A program made the position numbers and the translations under genes. DNA of 64,000 nucleotides from Peribacillus sp. FSL P2-0133 (GTDB lineage: Bacteria; Bacillota; Bacilli; Bacillales; DSM-1321): assembly GCF_037975445.1 (NCBI RefSeq), contig NZ_CP150254.1:680001-744000 (forward strand), given 5' to 3'. The notes under the pieces were generated by a model. It was given only the letters and a program-made list of their open reading frames with translations. It did no database searches and was not told where the DNA came from. Of this stretch, positions 18,418 to 27,995 are shown piece by piece. The number at the start of each line of letters is the position of its first letter. Positions within the stretch are counted from its first letter, which is position 1.

Positions 18418-18705
18418 ATGGGGAAGCACCATGATAGAGATTTTAAAATTTATGCTGCTCGATTAGTATTGGAAGAAGGCAGAAAACCTAGGGAATTGGC
18501 CGAAGAACTTAATATCTCGACACCTACATTAAGAAATTGGGTCAATATCTATAAAGAAACAAATGAAGAGGGACAGGCGGACTCCAGTATTGGTTTATCA
18601 GGTCTCAGTCTGAAAGAGGAAAAGGATAAAATAATTAAAGATTTACAGGAAGAGAATGAGATATTAAAAAAGGCAATGCACATTTTTACGAAACAACCAA
18701 AATGA
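18418..18705 (+). CDS. IS3-type transposase OrfA, orphan
   Basis: 95-aa helix-turn-helix protein of the IS3/IS911 OrfA class: HDRDFKIYAARLVLEEGRKPRELAEELNIS is the HTH, followed by LRNWVNIYK and a C-terminal coiled coil EEKDKIIKDLQEENEILKKAMHIF (leucine-zipper dimerisation in IS3 OrfA). A full OrfA is normally followed by a frameshifted OrfB with a DDE integrase domain; none is present. No terminal inverted repeats were recognised. It has a strong AAGGAG site, and a strong terminator follows. It is either an IS remnant or a domesticated DNA-binding protein kept in the exporter operon. Confidence 0.75.
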   Translation: MGKHHDRDFKIYAARLVLEEGRKPRELAEELNISTPTLRNWVNIYKETNEEGQADSSIGLSGLSLKEEKDKIIKDLQEENEILKKAMHIFTKQPK

Positions 18706-18717
18706 TCGAACAGTATT

Positions 18718-18772
18718 AAAGCCATATTTTATTTTTCACAAATTATAGTGAAAAATAAAATATGGCTTTTTT
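18718..18772 (+). terminator. Strong rho-independent terminator of the exporter unit
   Basis: A perfect 22-bp stem: the left arm starts AAAGCCATATTT at 18718 and ends CAC at 18739, the loop is AAATTATA, and the right arm runs 18748-18769. It is followed by a T tract. It closes the exporter/OrfA transcript before the NRPS promoter. Confidence 0.92.
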
Positions 18773-18928
18773 AATTAGAAAATTTATTCACTTCATGCAC
18801 ATTTTTTAAAGTATTTCATACTAAAATCCCTATGAAAATACTACTAAGAAGGAAAAATAATAAAAAATTGGTAAAGTTATTATGTAATGTAGATAATTTA
18901 CAAATTTTTAATGGACTCGGCAAAATTG

Positions 18929-18959
18929 TTGTGATAAAGTGTTATCGATAATGATAATA
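18929..18959 (+). promoter_or_regulatory. NRPS operon promoter with operator core 2
   Basis: A -35-like TTGTGA (18929-18934) and a -10-like GATAAT (18953-18958) are spaced 18 bp. The 18-base string TTATCGATAATGATAATA (18942-18959) is identical to that in the exporter promoter at 14033-14050 and sits at the same place relative to the -10. Here the left arm of the palindrome is only partly kept. A roughly 110-nt leader follows before the first gene. Confidence 0.65.
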
Positions 18960-19070
18960 GGTAATAATTAACCTAGAAAATGAAATAATTGTTTAAAAAA
19001 AGAAATTTTTGAGGAAAAAAATGGAGAAAAAATGCGAGGTTTTTAAAAAAAGAGGGGAGGGAAATTATAA

Positions 19071-19784
19071 TTGATTGAATATTTTATGAATAAGAAGAAA
19101 ATTTATAAATCTTACATCAAGTTTTATGAAGCGGATTCAGTCAATTTGGACTATATTGATGATATTTTCAACGAAAAGGAATGGAATTATCTTAATTTGC
19201 AAAATGGCAAAAGAACCATCGAAGCAAAGAAAAGTTTGTACTTTGGAAAAAAAGCAATTATGGAGTTTTTAGATATAGATTTGGATGAAATAAAGAATGT
19301 ATCACTGTTGAAAGGAGTCTTTGGACAGCCCATTATTGTTAATAACTTGTTCTTATTAATGAACATGAACATTGGTATATCCATCACTCATACGGATAAA
19401 ACATTCGGAATATTGATTTTTGATCAACTGCATCCAATGGGAATCGATATTGAAACTAAAACGAAAACTGATTCTGAATTTTTAGAGACCTATTTAACAG
19501 AAACCGAGAAAAAAATGATTAAGGATAGTGAAGGTCTTTTAAATAAGGAAATTTTCTTTAGTGCAAAAGAAAGTCTATCAAAAATACTAAAAACAGGATT
19601 GACCTCACCACTGGAAATCTATGAGATTTCCAAGGTTGAAATGAATCATGATAACATCTCACTTTTCTATAGGAATTTTTCCCAGTACAAATCAACGGTT
19701 GTACTCGTGAATGATGAAATAAGAAGCGTTACCTTTCCAATAAATTCTACGAAAATAATTGAGGGGGAATACCAATGGAATTAA
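19071..19784 (+). CDS. Sfp-type 4'-phosphopantetheinyl transferase
   Basis: 237-aa PPTase that would transfer phosphopantetheine from CoA to the carrier-domain serines of the downstream synthetases. Family motifs are SITHTD (about 104-109), GIDIETK (Asp126 and Glu128, magnesium ligands) and FFSAKESLSK (163-171, the W/F-S-x-KE-x-x-x-K signature). The start is TTG with a GAGGGGAGGG site about nine bases upstream; an in-frame ATG at 19086 is the alternative. It is the first gene of the NRPS operon and overlaps the next gene by ten bases. As I recall, the lugdunin locus carries an equivalent (LugZ). Confidence 0.9.
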   Translation: MIEYFMNKKKIYKSYIKFYEADSVNLDYIDDIFNEKEWNYLNLQNGKRTIEAKKSLYFGKKAIMEFLDIDLDEIKNVSLLKGVFGQPIIVNNLFLLMNMNIGISITHTDKTFGILIFDQLHPMGIDIETKTKTDSEFLETYLTETEKKMIKDSEGLLNKEIFFSAKESLSKILKTGLTSPLEIYEISKVEMNHDNISLFYRNFSQYKSTVVLVNDEIRSVTFPINSTKIIEGEYQWN

Positions 19785-20434
19785 AAATGGAAGCAAATGC
19801 TGAATTTAAAAACAATAATAAATTAGTACAATATCTTTTTAAAAAAGAGGATAGAGTTCATAAGTTAATATTTTCGTTATTGATACTCAGTTTAATCGCA
19901 GGTATCGAAACGACGCTTTTGTTATATACTGCGGATCAAAAAGGGATGAATGTATTAAATGGCATGTCCATTTCAGAAATCGGAGCCATGAGTTTTGCCA
20001 TTAACACAATTATAATGGGGGCTCTAGGATTATTGGTTACTTTCATCATTCAAATATTAATTGTGTGCCTATTATTTTTAGTTTTAAAAGAAAGACCGGT
20101 AAATATTAAAGGAATTTGCCAAGCTGTCATAAATGCTGGGATATGCATCGTAATTGGATCTGGTGTTAATGCAATAATCGCATTATTGGTTAAAAGCAAG
20201 GAAACCACATTTACTAGTTTATCCTTACTGGTACATGATAAAAGTTCCATTCTTCACACCTTCATGGCCGAGTTTGAATTGTTTTACATTGTCAGTTTAA
20301 TACTATTCAGTTTTAGTTTGGAAAAGTTGGCGCTCGTCAAGAGAAGAAATGCAATAATCATAACGATTGTAATAGCTTTAATTTCTTTAGTTTTTCATAT
20401 GTTGACAGTTGCATCAGGCACATATTTAAAATAA
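19775..20434 (+). CDS. Polytopic membrane protein of unknown function in the NRPS operon
   Basis: 219-aa protein with five to six predicted membrane helices (about residues 28-50, 68-100, 112-138, 160-180 and 190-215) and a hydrophilic N-terminus. The pattern resembles Yip1/DUF1282-type membrane proteins, but I cannot assign a family. ATG 19775 follows a GAGGGGG site and overlaps the PPTase stop. Nine bases separate its stop from the first NRPS gene. Being locked between the PPTase and the synthetases, it is probably involved in peptide export, immunity or membrane positioning of the synthetase. Function is not known. Confidence 0.75.
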   Translation: MELKMEANAEFKNNNKLVQYLFKKEDRVHKLIFSLLILSLIAGIETTLLLYTADQKGMNVLNGMSISEIGAMSFAINTIIMGALGLLVTFIIQILIVCLLFLVLKERPVNIKGICQAVINAGICIVIGSGVNAIIALLVKSKETTFTSLSLLVHDKSSILHTFMAEFELFYIVSLILFSFSLEKLALVKRRNAIIITIVIALISLVFHMLTVASGTYLK

Positions 20435-20443
20435 TGGGGGAAA

Positions 20444-23400
20444 ATGATGAAGATGAATTCTTTAGCGAATCTATTTGAAGAAAGTGTTAGGGAATATGGT
20501 GACAATATTGCAGTAAGAAATAAGGATATGCAATTTACATATAAAGAAACGAATATCTTGGCAAATAAAATGGCGCTGTACATAAAGGAGAAAGGGATAA
20601 ATAAAGGAGATAATGTCGGAATCTATATTGAAAAGTCGGAGCATGTTTTATTTTTAATCATAGCACTCCTTAAATTGGGGGCTACCTATGTACCTATCGA
20701 CCCTAAAAGTCCTGATGAAAGAGTAAAGCATATAATAAAGAATTCAGAATTGAAGTTATTGATTGGGGATAAAGGCCGGATTAGCGGCATTGATTGCAAT
20801 TATGTAACCCTCGATGAAGTGATAGAGAATTCAAATGATATGGCAGGTGAGAATTTCCATACCTTAATTGATCCAGAGGATCCAGCTTATATCATTTTCA
20901 CATCGGGCTCTACAGGAAAGCCTAAAGGAGTTTGCGTTTCACATGAAAATGTCATGAACTTGTTTTTAGGCTGCGACGGTTTGTTCGAGTTTAATAATAA
21001 AGATATATGGACATTTTTCCATTCCTACGCATTTGATTTCTCCGTCTGGGAGATGTGGGGGGCTTGGATATATGGCGGAGAAGTTGTAGTGGTTTCATTT
21101 GAGGAAAGCAGAAATCCAATATCCTTTGTTGATTTATTGATAAATACACAAACAACCGTTTTCAATTGTACACCAAGCGCTTTTTTCGAGGTGATTGGTG
21201 AACTCATAAACCGACAAAATGAATTAAGTTTAAAATACATCATTTTTGGAGGGGAAGCATTAAACTTCAAGAAATTGACGCAGTGGTTTTCTCCCGAAAA
21301 TGGCAGGCTGCCAAAGCTAATAAATATGTACGGAATAACTGAAACCACCGTGCATGTAACATACAAAGAAATCGCTAAGAGTGATGTGGAAAAAGGAATT
21401 ACGAATATCGGAAAAGTCTTGCCACATCTTGGGTTCAAGGTGATGAATCAAAATGGAGAAGAAGTAACTGGAGATGAAGAGGGCGAGTTATACGTTTCAG
21501 GAAAAGGTGTTTCGCTAGGCTACTATAAAAATACCATGATGAATAAGATGAAATTTACGGATATTGATAATGTTCGCTACTATAAGTCAGGGGATGTAGT
21601 GAAAGTTTTGGATGATGGTGATCTGCAATATATCGCCAGGAATGATGAGCAAGTGCAGTTAAGAGGTTTCAGGATTGAATTAGGGGAAATAGAGAGCTCA
21701 TATAATGATTTGAAAAACATCAAGAATGCAGTCGTTACGATGGATAAAGCGTTTAATGATGATATGCATCTATTTTTATACTATGTTGCTGATGAAGAAT
21801 TAGCTGCTGATTATTTGAGGGAAAGTGTAAAAAGCTCTTTGCCAGCCTATATGATACCAAGCTTTTTTATCAAGGTGGACAACATCCCCCTAACGGTAAA
21901 TGGCAAACTGGATAAATCTTTATTACCCAAAATCGTCATAAAAGACTGTGAAGCTCCATCGAATATCAAGAGTCCAGTGGATGAAACAATTAGTGAAAAA
22001 GTAAGAGAATTGGTTGTTAGCATCATAGGCAATGGGGTTATAAAAAATAATCAGTCCCTACTTGAATGTGGAATGAACTCATTATCGATAATGAGATTAA
22101 TTGTCAAGATTAAAAATCAATTTCAAATTGAAATTGCTCCTTCAGTTTTATTGGAGAACGATACGATTATGAAATTATCCCGGGTCATAGAAACTCGTCA
22201 AAAAGAAGAGGTAAAGCAAGATTATACACCGATCAATATTAATGCCAGAAATACATACCCTTTAACATATGAACAAGAAAATTTGTGGTTCATTCACAAA
22301 ACCAATGTAGACAAATCGTTATATAACATAGTTTTTTCGTATGAAATATCAGGTGAAGTGAATGAAGGAAATCTAGAACTATCTTTAGATGAGCTAAGCA
22401 ATAAACATCAAATATTAAAAAGTGTCATTAGAGAAGAATCTGGAATGGGCATCTTGGCTTTCGATGAGTCGATTCATCATTATATTAACTATTTCGATGT
22501 TTCGGATATTCCTTTAGACATGCAGGAAGAAAAAATAAATCACTTGGTGATGGAAGAAACGGAACGGCAATTTGATTTAGGAAATGGTCCTCTCTTATCG
22601 ATTTCGCTAGTGAAGACAAATGAATGTGAACATCAATTATTATGTAACATCCACCATATTATTTTTGATGGTTGGTCGATTCCATTAATGATCAATGATT
22701 GGTTTTCCATTTATGAGGAAATCGAGAATGGCGAACGAAATGATAGAGATAACCAATCAATCCAATATGGAGATTATGCTTTATGGCAAAAAAACTCGCC
22801 AAATTATGTAAGTGGTAAGGATAATGAGTTCTGGAGTAATGAAATAACTGCATTACGGCAAAAGTCCTTTTTACAATATGATCATCAAAAAACCGGAGAA
22901 GGTAAAAGCACTTCCGATATTATCAGCTTTTTGTTACCTAAAGAAATTCAAAACAACCTGGAAAGTCTTCATAAAAAAACGAAATCGACTTTGTACATGA
23001 GTTTACTTACCGCCTATCAAACCTTTTTATCGGTGTACTTTGATGAAGAGGAAGTTGTCGTCGGAAGTCCTTTGGCAAAGAGAAACCATGTGGATACTGA
23101 ACAATTGATAGGATATTTCGTCAACACATTGCCCTTTAAATTAAATGTATCCCAGGAAGATTCATTTGAAGAAATATTGCGGAAAAATATAAAAGTTATT
23201 GCAGGTGTTTTTGACCATCAAAATTTACCTACTAGGGAAATTTTGAAATATTTATCGGCAGAAAGAACCATGGGAAATACGCCATTGTTCGATACAGTAT
23301 TTGTCCTGCAAAATAACCAAAAAGAAAAGCTGGCATATAGAAATTTCACGTTAAAGCCGAAAAAAATCAATACCTTTAAAGCTAAATTTGATTTAGTTGT

Positions 23401-26400
23401 TCAGGCAGAAGAAATGGATGGGGATGAATTATTCATTTCGTTTGAATTCAACAAATCATTATTTAATAAAGCGACGATTCAAAGAATGGCTAGTAATTTT
23501 CAGTATTGGCTGCAAGAGATTACAACCGAGGAAAGCAAGAAGATAAAGGACATCACCTACTTAGAGCCTCAACAGTTACGATCAATAATCGAAATGGGTA
23601 CAGGCAATGTAAATCAAGAAGTGGAAGATCAGCGTTTTGAAGATGTAATAACTAAGTTTGAGAATATAGTAAGTACAAATTTCAGTGATGTTGCCATTGT
23701 TCATGGTGATGACCAAGTGACGTATAGCGAGTTAAATGCCCGGGCAAATCAGGTGGCGCACCGATTATTCCGAAACCATGTAAATGTAGAAGATAGAATT
23801 GGGATTTTTATGGATCGATCGATCAATATGGTTACGGCCATTTTAGCCATTATGAAAGTTGGGGCGGCATATGTGCCTTTGGACCCGTCACAACCAGAGT
23901 CACGGCTGAAACATATGATTGAGGATTCTCAAATCAAATATTGTTTAAGTAATGAAGAAGGACTTTCAAAGTATCCCGGTGATGAAGGAAAACTAATATG
24001 TATCGAAGACATACTAAAAGAACGAGAAATTGAATGCGAAGAATTCGTTTCAAGAAAGATATCGGAAAGTGATCTGGCCTATATCATCTACACTTCAGGA
24101 ACAACGGGAAAACCTAAAGGGGTCATGATTGAACATGGAGGGTTGGCTAACCTCTGTAATTGGCATATCAATTATTATTCTGTCGATGGAAAAGATGCAG
24201 CAGTACTAGTTTCGAATACATCTTTTGATGCTTCCGTTTGGGAGATATTCCCTTACCTGACAAATGGGAATAAACTCGTGATATTGGATTACTATGATTT
24301 ATTGGATGTAGAGATCCTTTCGGAGAAGTTAGAAAAGGAGAAAATCACACTAGCGTTTTTTTCAACGGGACTGCTCGAGCAATTATTTATCAACGATATG
24401 AAATTTCCAGAATCAATCAGAGCCATTTTGACAGGTGGAGATCGTTTAAAAACAATACCCGATCATTTGAATTTTGATTTATATAATAATTACGGGCCAA
24501 CTGAGGGCACTGTCGTTTCGACAGCATATAAGGTACTTTCAAGTGATGATACAGTGATCCCGATCGGAAAGCCGATCTTAAATGCAGAAGCATATGTATT
24601 CAATACCAGGATAAAGCCCACTCCTAAGGGTCAAATAGGCGAGTTGTATATCGGCGGGAAAGGCATTGCAAGAGGATATATAAATAATCTGGAGAAAAAC
24701 GTTGAAAGCTTCATCCCAAATCCGTTCAATCCTTCAAGGAAGCTATATAAAACTGGAGATTTAGTTAAGTATACCGAGGATGGAAATTTACTATTTGCAG
24801 GCAGAGCGGATGACCAAGTGAAAATCAGGGGATATCGTATCGAACTTGGCGAGATCAGTGCCGTTCTAAATAAATGCACAGGTATAAAGGATTGCTTTAT
24901 AGCGATAAAAGATGAATCTAAGGCAAAGAAATTCATCATTGCTTATTATATTTCTGACAATGACCTGGAAGAAAATTATATCCGGGATTATATGAAGAAT
25001 CATCTTCCCCAATATATGATTCCTTCTTATTTCATTAAAATGGAGTCATTTCCGCTAACCGTTAACGGCAAAGTCGACATGAAGAGCCTGCCGGATACAA
25101 AAACGAACATGGAAGGAACCAACAATAAAAGTGCCAATAATGGAACGGAACAAAAATTGTTAAAGATATGGAAAGAGGTGTTGAATAATCAGGAAATAAC
25201 CATCTTTGATAACTTTTTCGAATGTGGAGGAGACTCCATCCTAAGCATTCAAATTTGTTCACTTGCCAAGAAAGAAAATCTTTTCATTACTTCAAAAAAC
25301 ATCTTTGAAAAACAAAGTATCGAAGAGCTGGCAAAGGTTGTGGAATTGACGGGCGATTTAACGATAAATCAGTCTGATGTTTTTGGAAAGGCGCCATTTA
25401 CACCTATTCAAAGTTGGTTTTTCACTCAACAAATAAATAATTATAATCATTGGAATCAATCTGTAACGTTAAAGGGATACCCGAAATTGAATGAGAAGCG
25501 GCTGCAAAAGATCATGGCTCATATCGTTAGACATCATGATGGGCTGAGATCAAGGTTCAATAAAGATGAAGCATTTTCGAAAGTGGAAGAGCATATCGAT
25601 TCGACTGAAAATTGGACTATGAATTACGTAAATCTATCGAACATGAATAAGGACAAACAGGAACGGGAAATAGCTAGACTCGGGAACGGTGCACAGCAGG
25701 GCATGAACATTTCAAACGGACCACTGATGAAAATCGAATGCATCAATACTGGCCAAAATGAGCATGTAATCATTTGGATCATTCATCATTTACTTGTTGA
25801 TGGGGTTTCCTGGAGAATATTGATCGAAGATTTTGACCGGCTATATATTCAAGATATCAACGATCAAGAACTAAAACTGGATACTAAAACGACATCATAT
25901 AAGGAATGGGCGAATAATCTAAACCAATACAAAAATAGCATTCCATTAGGCATTAAAGAGTACTGGCTGAATGAACATAAGGCAGTAAACGAAAATGCCA
26001 TAGTCAAAACAGGGAATGTTTACGATGGAAAATCATTTGAATTGAAGCTGAATAAAGAGATTACAAACAAAATCTATAATGAAATGACAAAAGCGTATAA
26101 AGCATCTATTGATGAAATATATTTATCAGTTTTCGCAACGCTAATCGGGAAGTATTTTAATAAAAAGGATATTCATTTCACTTTGGAGGGACATGGCCGC
26201 GAAGAATTATTTGCAGGTGTCGATTTGTCCAGGACAGTAGGATGGTTTACGACCATGAGCCCGGTTTATATAGAAAATAAAGAAACCATTTCGAACACGA
26301 TTCAAGGTACAAAGAAAAAGTTAAGGACACTGCCTAATAAAGGGATTGAGTATGGAATCTTGACCGAATTATGTGGCGAGACACATATGAAACAAAATAG

Positions 26401-27985
26401 GCCGATCATCAGTTTTAATAATTTAGGCAGATTTCACCAAAGTAATGAATTGGCTGCAAAAGAGGTCATCTTTTTTAGTGAACAAGATATTCAACATAAT
26501 TCCTATACCGAGCATGAAGTCGATATTGAATTGCTTGTAGTGAACGAAGAGCAAACTATAAAAATAAACTATAACAGACATTTCGTAAGAGAAGATTTTG
26601 AAAGATATTTTCAACGCAATTTGCCGGAATTGTTGCGGACATTGGAAGAAGAAACAAAATTGGTAAAACAGATGTACCGTCCGGAAGACTTTCCATTGTT
26701 GGATATGCCTGAAGAGGAACTTAACCAACTACTGCGCAAAGAAACAGGAATTATTGATATTTATGAATTGACTGCTTTGCAAAAAGGGATGTTGTACCAT
26801 AGCTTGTTTGATAGTGAGAGCAGCCAGTATAAAGTGCAACTCATATTTGATATTAAAGGTTTTCTGGACTTTGAAAAATTAAAGAATGCCATTGTGACAA
26901 CGTCAGGGAAACATGACATTTTAAAAACGAAATTATATTCAAGTAAAAAAGGGTTATTCTACCAATTGTTAATGAATTCCATGGATCCCGAGATTGAATA
27001 TGAAGAAATAATGGATCAACAAGTAAAGCTGGAAAAGTTGTTAGCAGATCAATATAAGATGATAGATATCGAGAACAATAGGTTGAATCGATTTATGATC
27101 GTTAAGCTTACGGACAATGAATACCAATTAATATGGACATTCCATCATATTATTATGGATGGCTGGAGTTATTCGATGGTTATTAATGACATCTTTAATT
27201 CTTATCATTCCATAGCACCATCATCATCCGGTAGTGCTTCATTTAAAGAGTATGTTGAATATATGAAAGATTATACGAGTAATAAGGAGCTGCGGGAATA
27301 TTGGGCAGGGAAATTGGAAGGTGCCCGAAATTCCGGATCCAGTATAACGGGAGTGTTGGAAGGCGAGGGATACATTGAAAATTGTTACTTGAAAGTACTG
27401 GATGAGGAATTGATTGATACCATTCAACGATTCTGTCAGGAATACAAGATTACCATGAATACTTTCTTTCTAACTATATGGCTAGCCACTTTAAAAGAAG
27501 TAAAAGGTACGGAAAATGTATGCTGCGGTGTAGTGACATCCGGCAGGAATATCCCAGTCCGGAATATTGAGGCCATGGTTGGTCCATTTATCAATACTGT
27601 GCCATTTATAAAGCATATCAGCCAAGAAAAGACTTACATTGAACTGCTCGATGAAGTTCAAAAAGAGTTTTTGGAACTAAGTGCCTATGAGAATACACCA
27701 TTATCAGAGATTTATGAGTGGGCTAATTTGGAGAATCATTTGTTTGAATCATTATATGCTTTTGAAAACTATCCCATGCTACTAGCTAATAATGATGAAA
27801 TCAATGTGAGTTTGAAAGAAGGACGGGAAACGACCCATTATCCAATCGTCATTATCATCACCCCGGGTTCAAGTGTTCAAATTAAGTTTAATGAGGCAGC
27901 GGTCAATCCAAAGTTAAGGTCATCAGTACTTCCTATATTTAATCGAATCTTAAGCGAAATGTTAGAAAAAATGAAAGTTAAGTGA
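20444..27985 (+). CDS. NRPS 1: A(Thr)-T-C-A(Leu)-T-E-C, initiation
   Basis: 2513-aa synthetase. The order is: A1 (1-510, no preceding C domain, so the chain begins with a free amine), T (NSL, Ser near 546), LCL-type condensation (HHIIFDG near 737), A2 (YTSGTTGKPKG near 1216), T (GGDS near 1597, the form found before epimerases), E (HHLLVDG at 1781 with SWRIL), and a terminal DCL-type C (LTALQKGMLYHS; HHIIMDG near 2235) with no A domain behind it. Pocket residues aligned by eye to GrsA give A1 = DFWNIGMVHK, the known Thr code, and A2 = DAWFLGNVVK, the known Leu code. Predicted start: L-Thr, D-Leu. The final C must pass the dipeptide to an acceptor on another protein, probably the small T protein next door. 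Confidence 0.9.
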   Translation: MMKMNSLANLFEESVREYGDNIAVRNKDMQFTYKETNILANKMALYIKEKGINKGDNVGIYIEKSEHVLFLIIALLKLGATYVPIDPKSPDERVKHIIKNSELKLLIGDKGRISGIDCNYVTLDEVIENSNDMAGENFHTLIDPEDPAYIIFTSGSTGKPKGVCVSHENVMNLFLGCDGLFEFNNKDIWTFFHSYAFDFSVWEMWGAWIYGGEVVVVSFEESRNPISFVDLLINTQTTVFNCTPSAFFEVIGELINRQNELSLKYIIFGGEALNFKKLTQWFSPENGRLPKLINMYGITETTVHVTYKEIAKSDVEKGITNIGKVLPHLGFKVMNQNGEEVTGDEEGELYVSGKGVSLGYYKNTMMNKMKFTDIDNVRYYKSGDVVKVLDDGDLQYIARNDEQVQLRGFRIELGEIESSYNDLKNIKNAVVTMDKAFNDDMHLFLYYVADEELAADYLRESVKSSLPAYMIPSFFIKVDNIPLTVNGKLDKSLLPKIVIKDCEAPSNIKSPVDETISEKVRELVVSIIGNGVIKNNQSLLECGMNSLSIMRLIVKIKNQFQIEIAPSVLLENDTIMKLSRVIETRQKEEVKQDYTPININARNTYPLTYEQENLWFIHKTNVDKSLYNIVFSYEISGEVNEGNLELSLDELSNKHQILKSVIREESGMGILAFDESIHHYINYFDVSDIPLDMQEEKINHLVMEETERQFDLGNGPLLSISLVKTNECEHQLLCNIHHIIFDGWSIPLMINDWFSIYEEIENGERNDRDNQSIQYGDYALWQKNSPNYVSGKDNEFWSNEITALRQKSFLQYDHQKTGEGKSTSDIISFLLPKEIQNNLESLHKKTKSTLYMSLLTAYQTFLSVYFDEEEVVVGSPLAKRNHVDTEQLIGYFVNTLPFKLNVSQEDSFEEILRKNIKVIAGVFDHQNLPTREILKYLSAERTMGNTPLFDTVFVLQNNQKEKLAYRNFTLKPKKINTFKAKFDLVVQAEEMDGDELFISFEFNKSLFNKATIQRMASNFQYWLQEITTEESKKIKDITYLEPQQLRSIIEMGTGNVNQEVEDQRFEDVITKFENIVSTNFSDVAIVHGDDQVTYSELNARANQVAHRLFRNHVNVEDRIGIFMDRSINMVTAILAIMKVGAAYVPLDPSQPESRLKHMIEDSQIKYCLSNEEGLSKYPGDEGKLICIEDILKEREIECEEFVSRKISESDLAYIIYTSGTTGKPKGVMIEHGGLANLCNWHINYYSVDGKDAAVLVSNTSFDASVWEIFPYLTNGNKLVILDYYDLLDVEILSEKLEKEKITLAFFSTGLLEQLFINDMKFPESIRAILTGGDRLKTIPDHLNFDLYNNYGPTEGTVVSTAYKVLSSDDTVIPIGKPILNAEAYVFNTRIKPTPKGQIGELYIGGKGIARGYINNLEKNVESFIPNPFNPSRKLYKTGDLVKYTEDGNLLFAGRADDQVKIRGYRIELGEISAVLNKCTGIKDCFIAIKDESKAKKFIIAYYISDNDLEENYIRDYMKNHLPQYMIPSYFIKMESFPLTVNGKVDMKSLPDTKTNMEGTNNKSANNGTEQKLLKIWKEVLNNQEITIFDNFFECGGDSILSIQICSLAKKENLFITSKNIFEKQSIEELAKVVELTGDLTINQSDVFGKAPFTPIQSWFFTQQINNYNHWNQSVTLKGYPKLNEKRLQKIMAHIVRHHDGLRSRFNKDEAFSKVEEHIDSTENWTMNYVNLSNMNKDKQEREIARLGNGAQQGMNISNGPLMKIECINTGQNEHVIIWIIHHLLVDGVSWRILIEDFDRLYIQDINDQELKLDTKTTSYKEWANNLNQYKNSIPLGIKEYWLNEHKAVNENAIVKTGNVYDGKSFELKLNKEITNKIYNEMTKAYKASIDEIYLSVFATLIGKYFNKKDIHFTLEGHGREELFAGVDLSRTVGWFTTMSPVYIENKETISNTIQGTKKKLRTLPNKGIEYGILTELCGETHMKQNRPIISFNNLGRFHQSNELAAKEVIFFSEQDIQHNSYTEHEVDIELLVVNEEQTIKINYNRHFVREDFERYFQRNLPELLRTLEEETKLVKQMYRPEDFPLLDMPEEELNQLLRKETGIIDIYELTALQKGMLYHSLFDSESSQYKVQLIFDIKGFLDFEKLKNAIVTTSGKHDILKTKLYSSKKGLFYQLLMNSMDPEIEYEEIMDQQVKLEKLLADQYKMIDIENNRLNRFMIVKLTDNEYQLIWTFHHIIMDGWSYSMVINDIFNSYHSIAPSSSGSASFKEYVEYMKDYTSNKELREYWAGKLEGARNSGSSITGVLEGEGYIENCYLKVLDEELIDTIQRFCQEYKITMNTFFLTIWLATLKEVKGTENVCCGVVTSGRNIPVRNIEAMVGPFINTVPFIKHISQEKTYIELLDEVQKEFLELSAYENTPLSEIYEWANLENHLFESLYAFENYPMLLANNDEINVSLKEGRETTHYPIVIIITPGSSVQIKFNEAAVNPKLRSSVLPIFNRILSEMLEKMKVK

Positions 27986-27995
27986 GGGGATATAT

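Noticed and set aside
14027-18959. GATAAT repeats as Fur boxes and the cluster as a siderophore locus
   Set aside because: The hexamers face outward (ATTATC...GATAAT) instead of the inward Fur arrangement. No siderophore-type starter (dihydroxybenzoate, hydroxamate) genes or iron-siderophore receptor are present, and the A-domain codes are Thr, Leu and Val/Ile.
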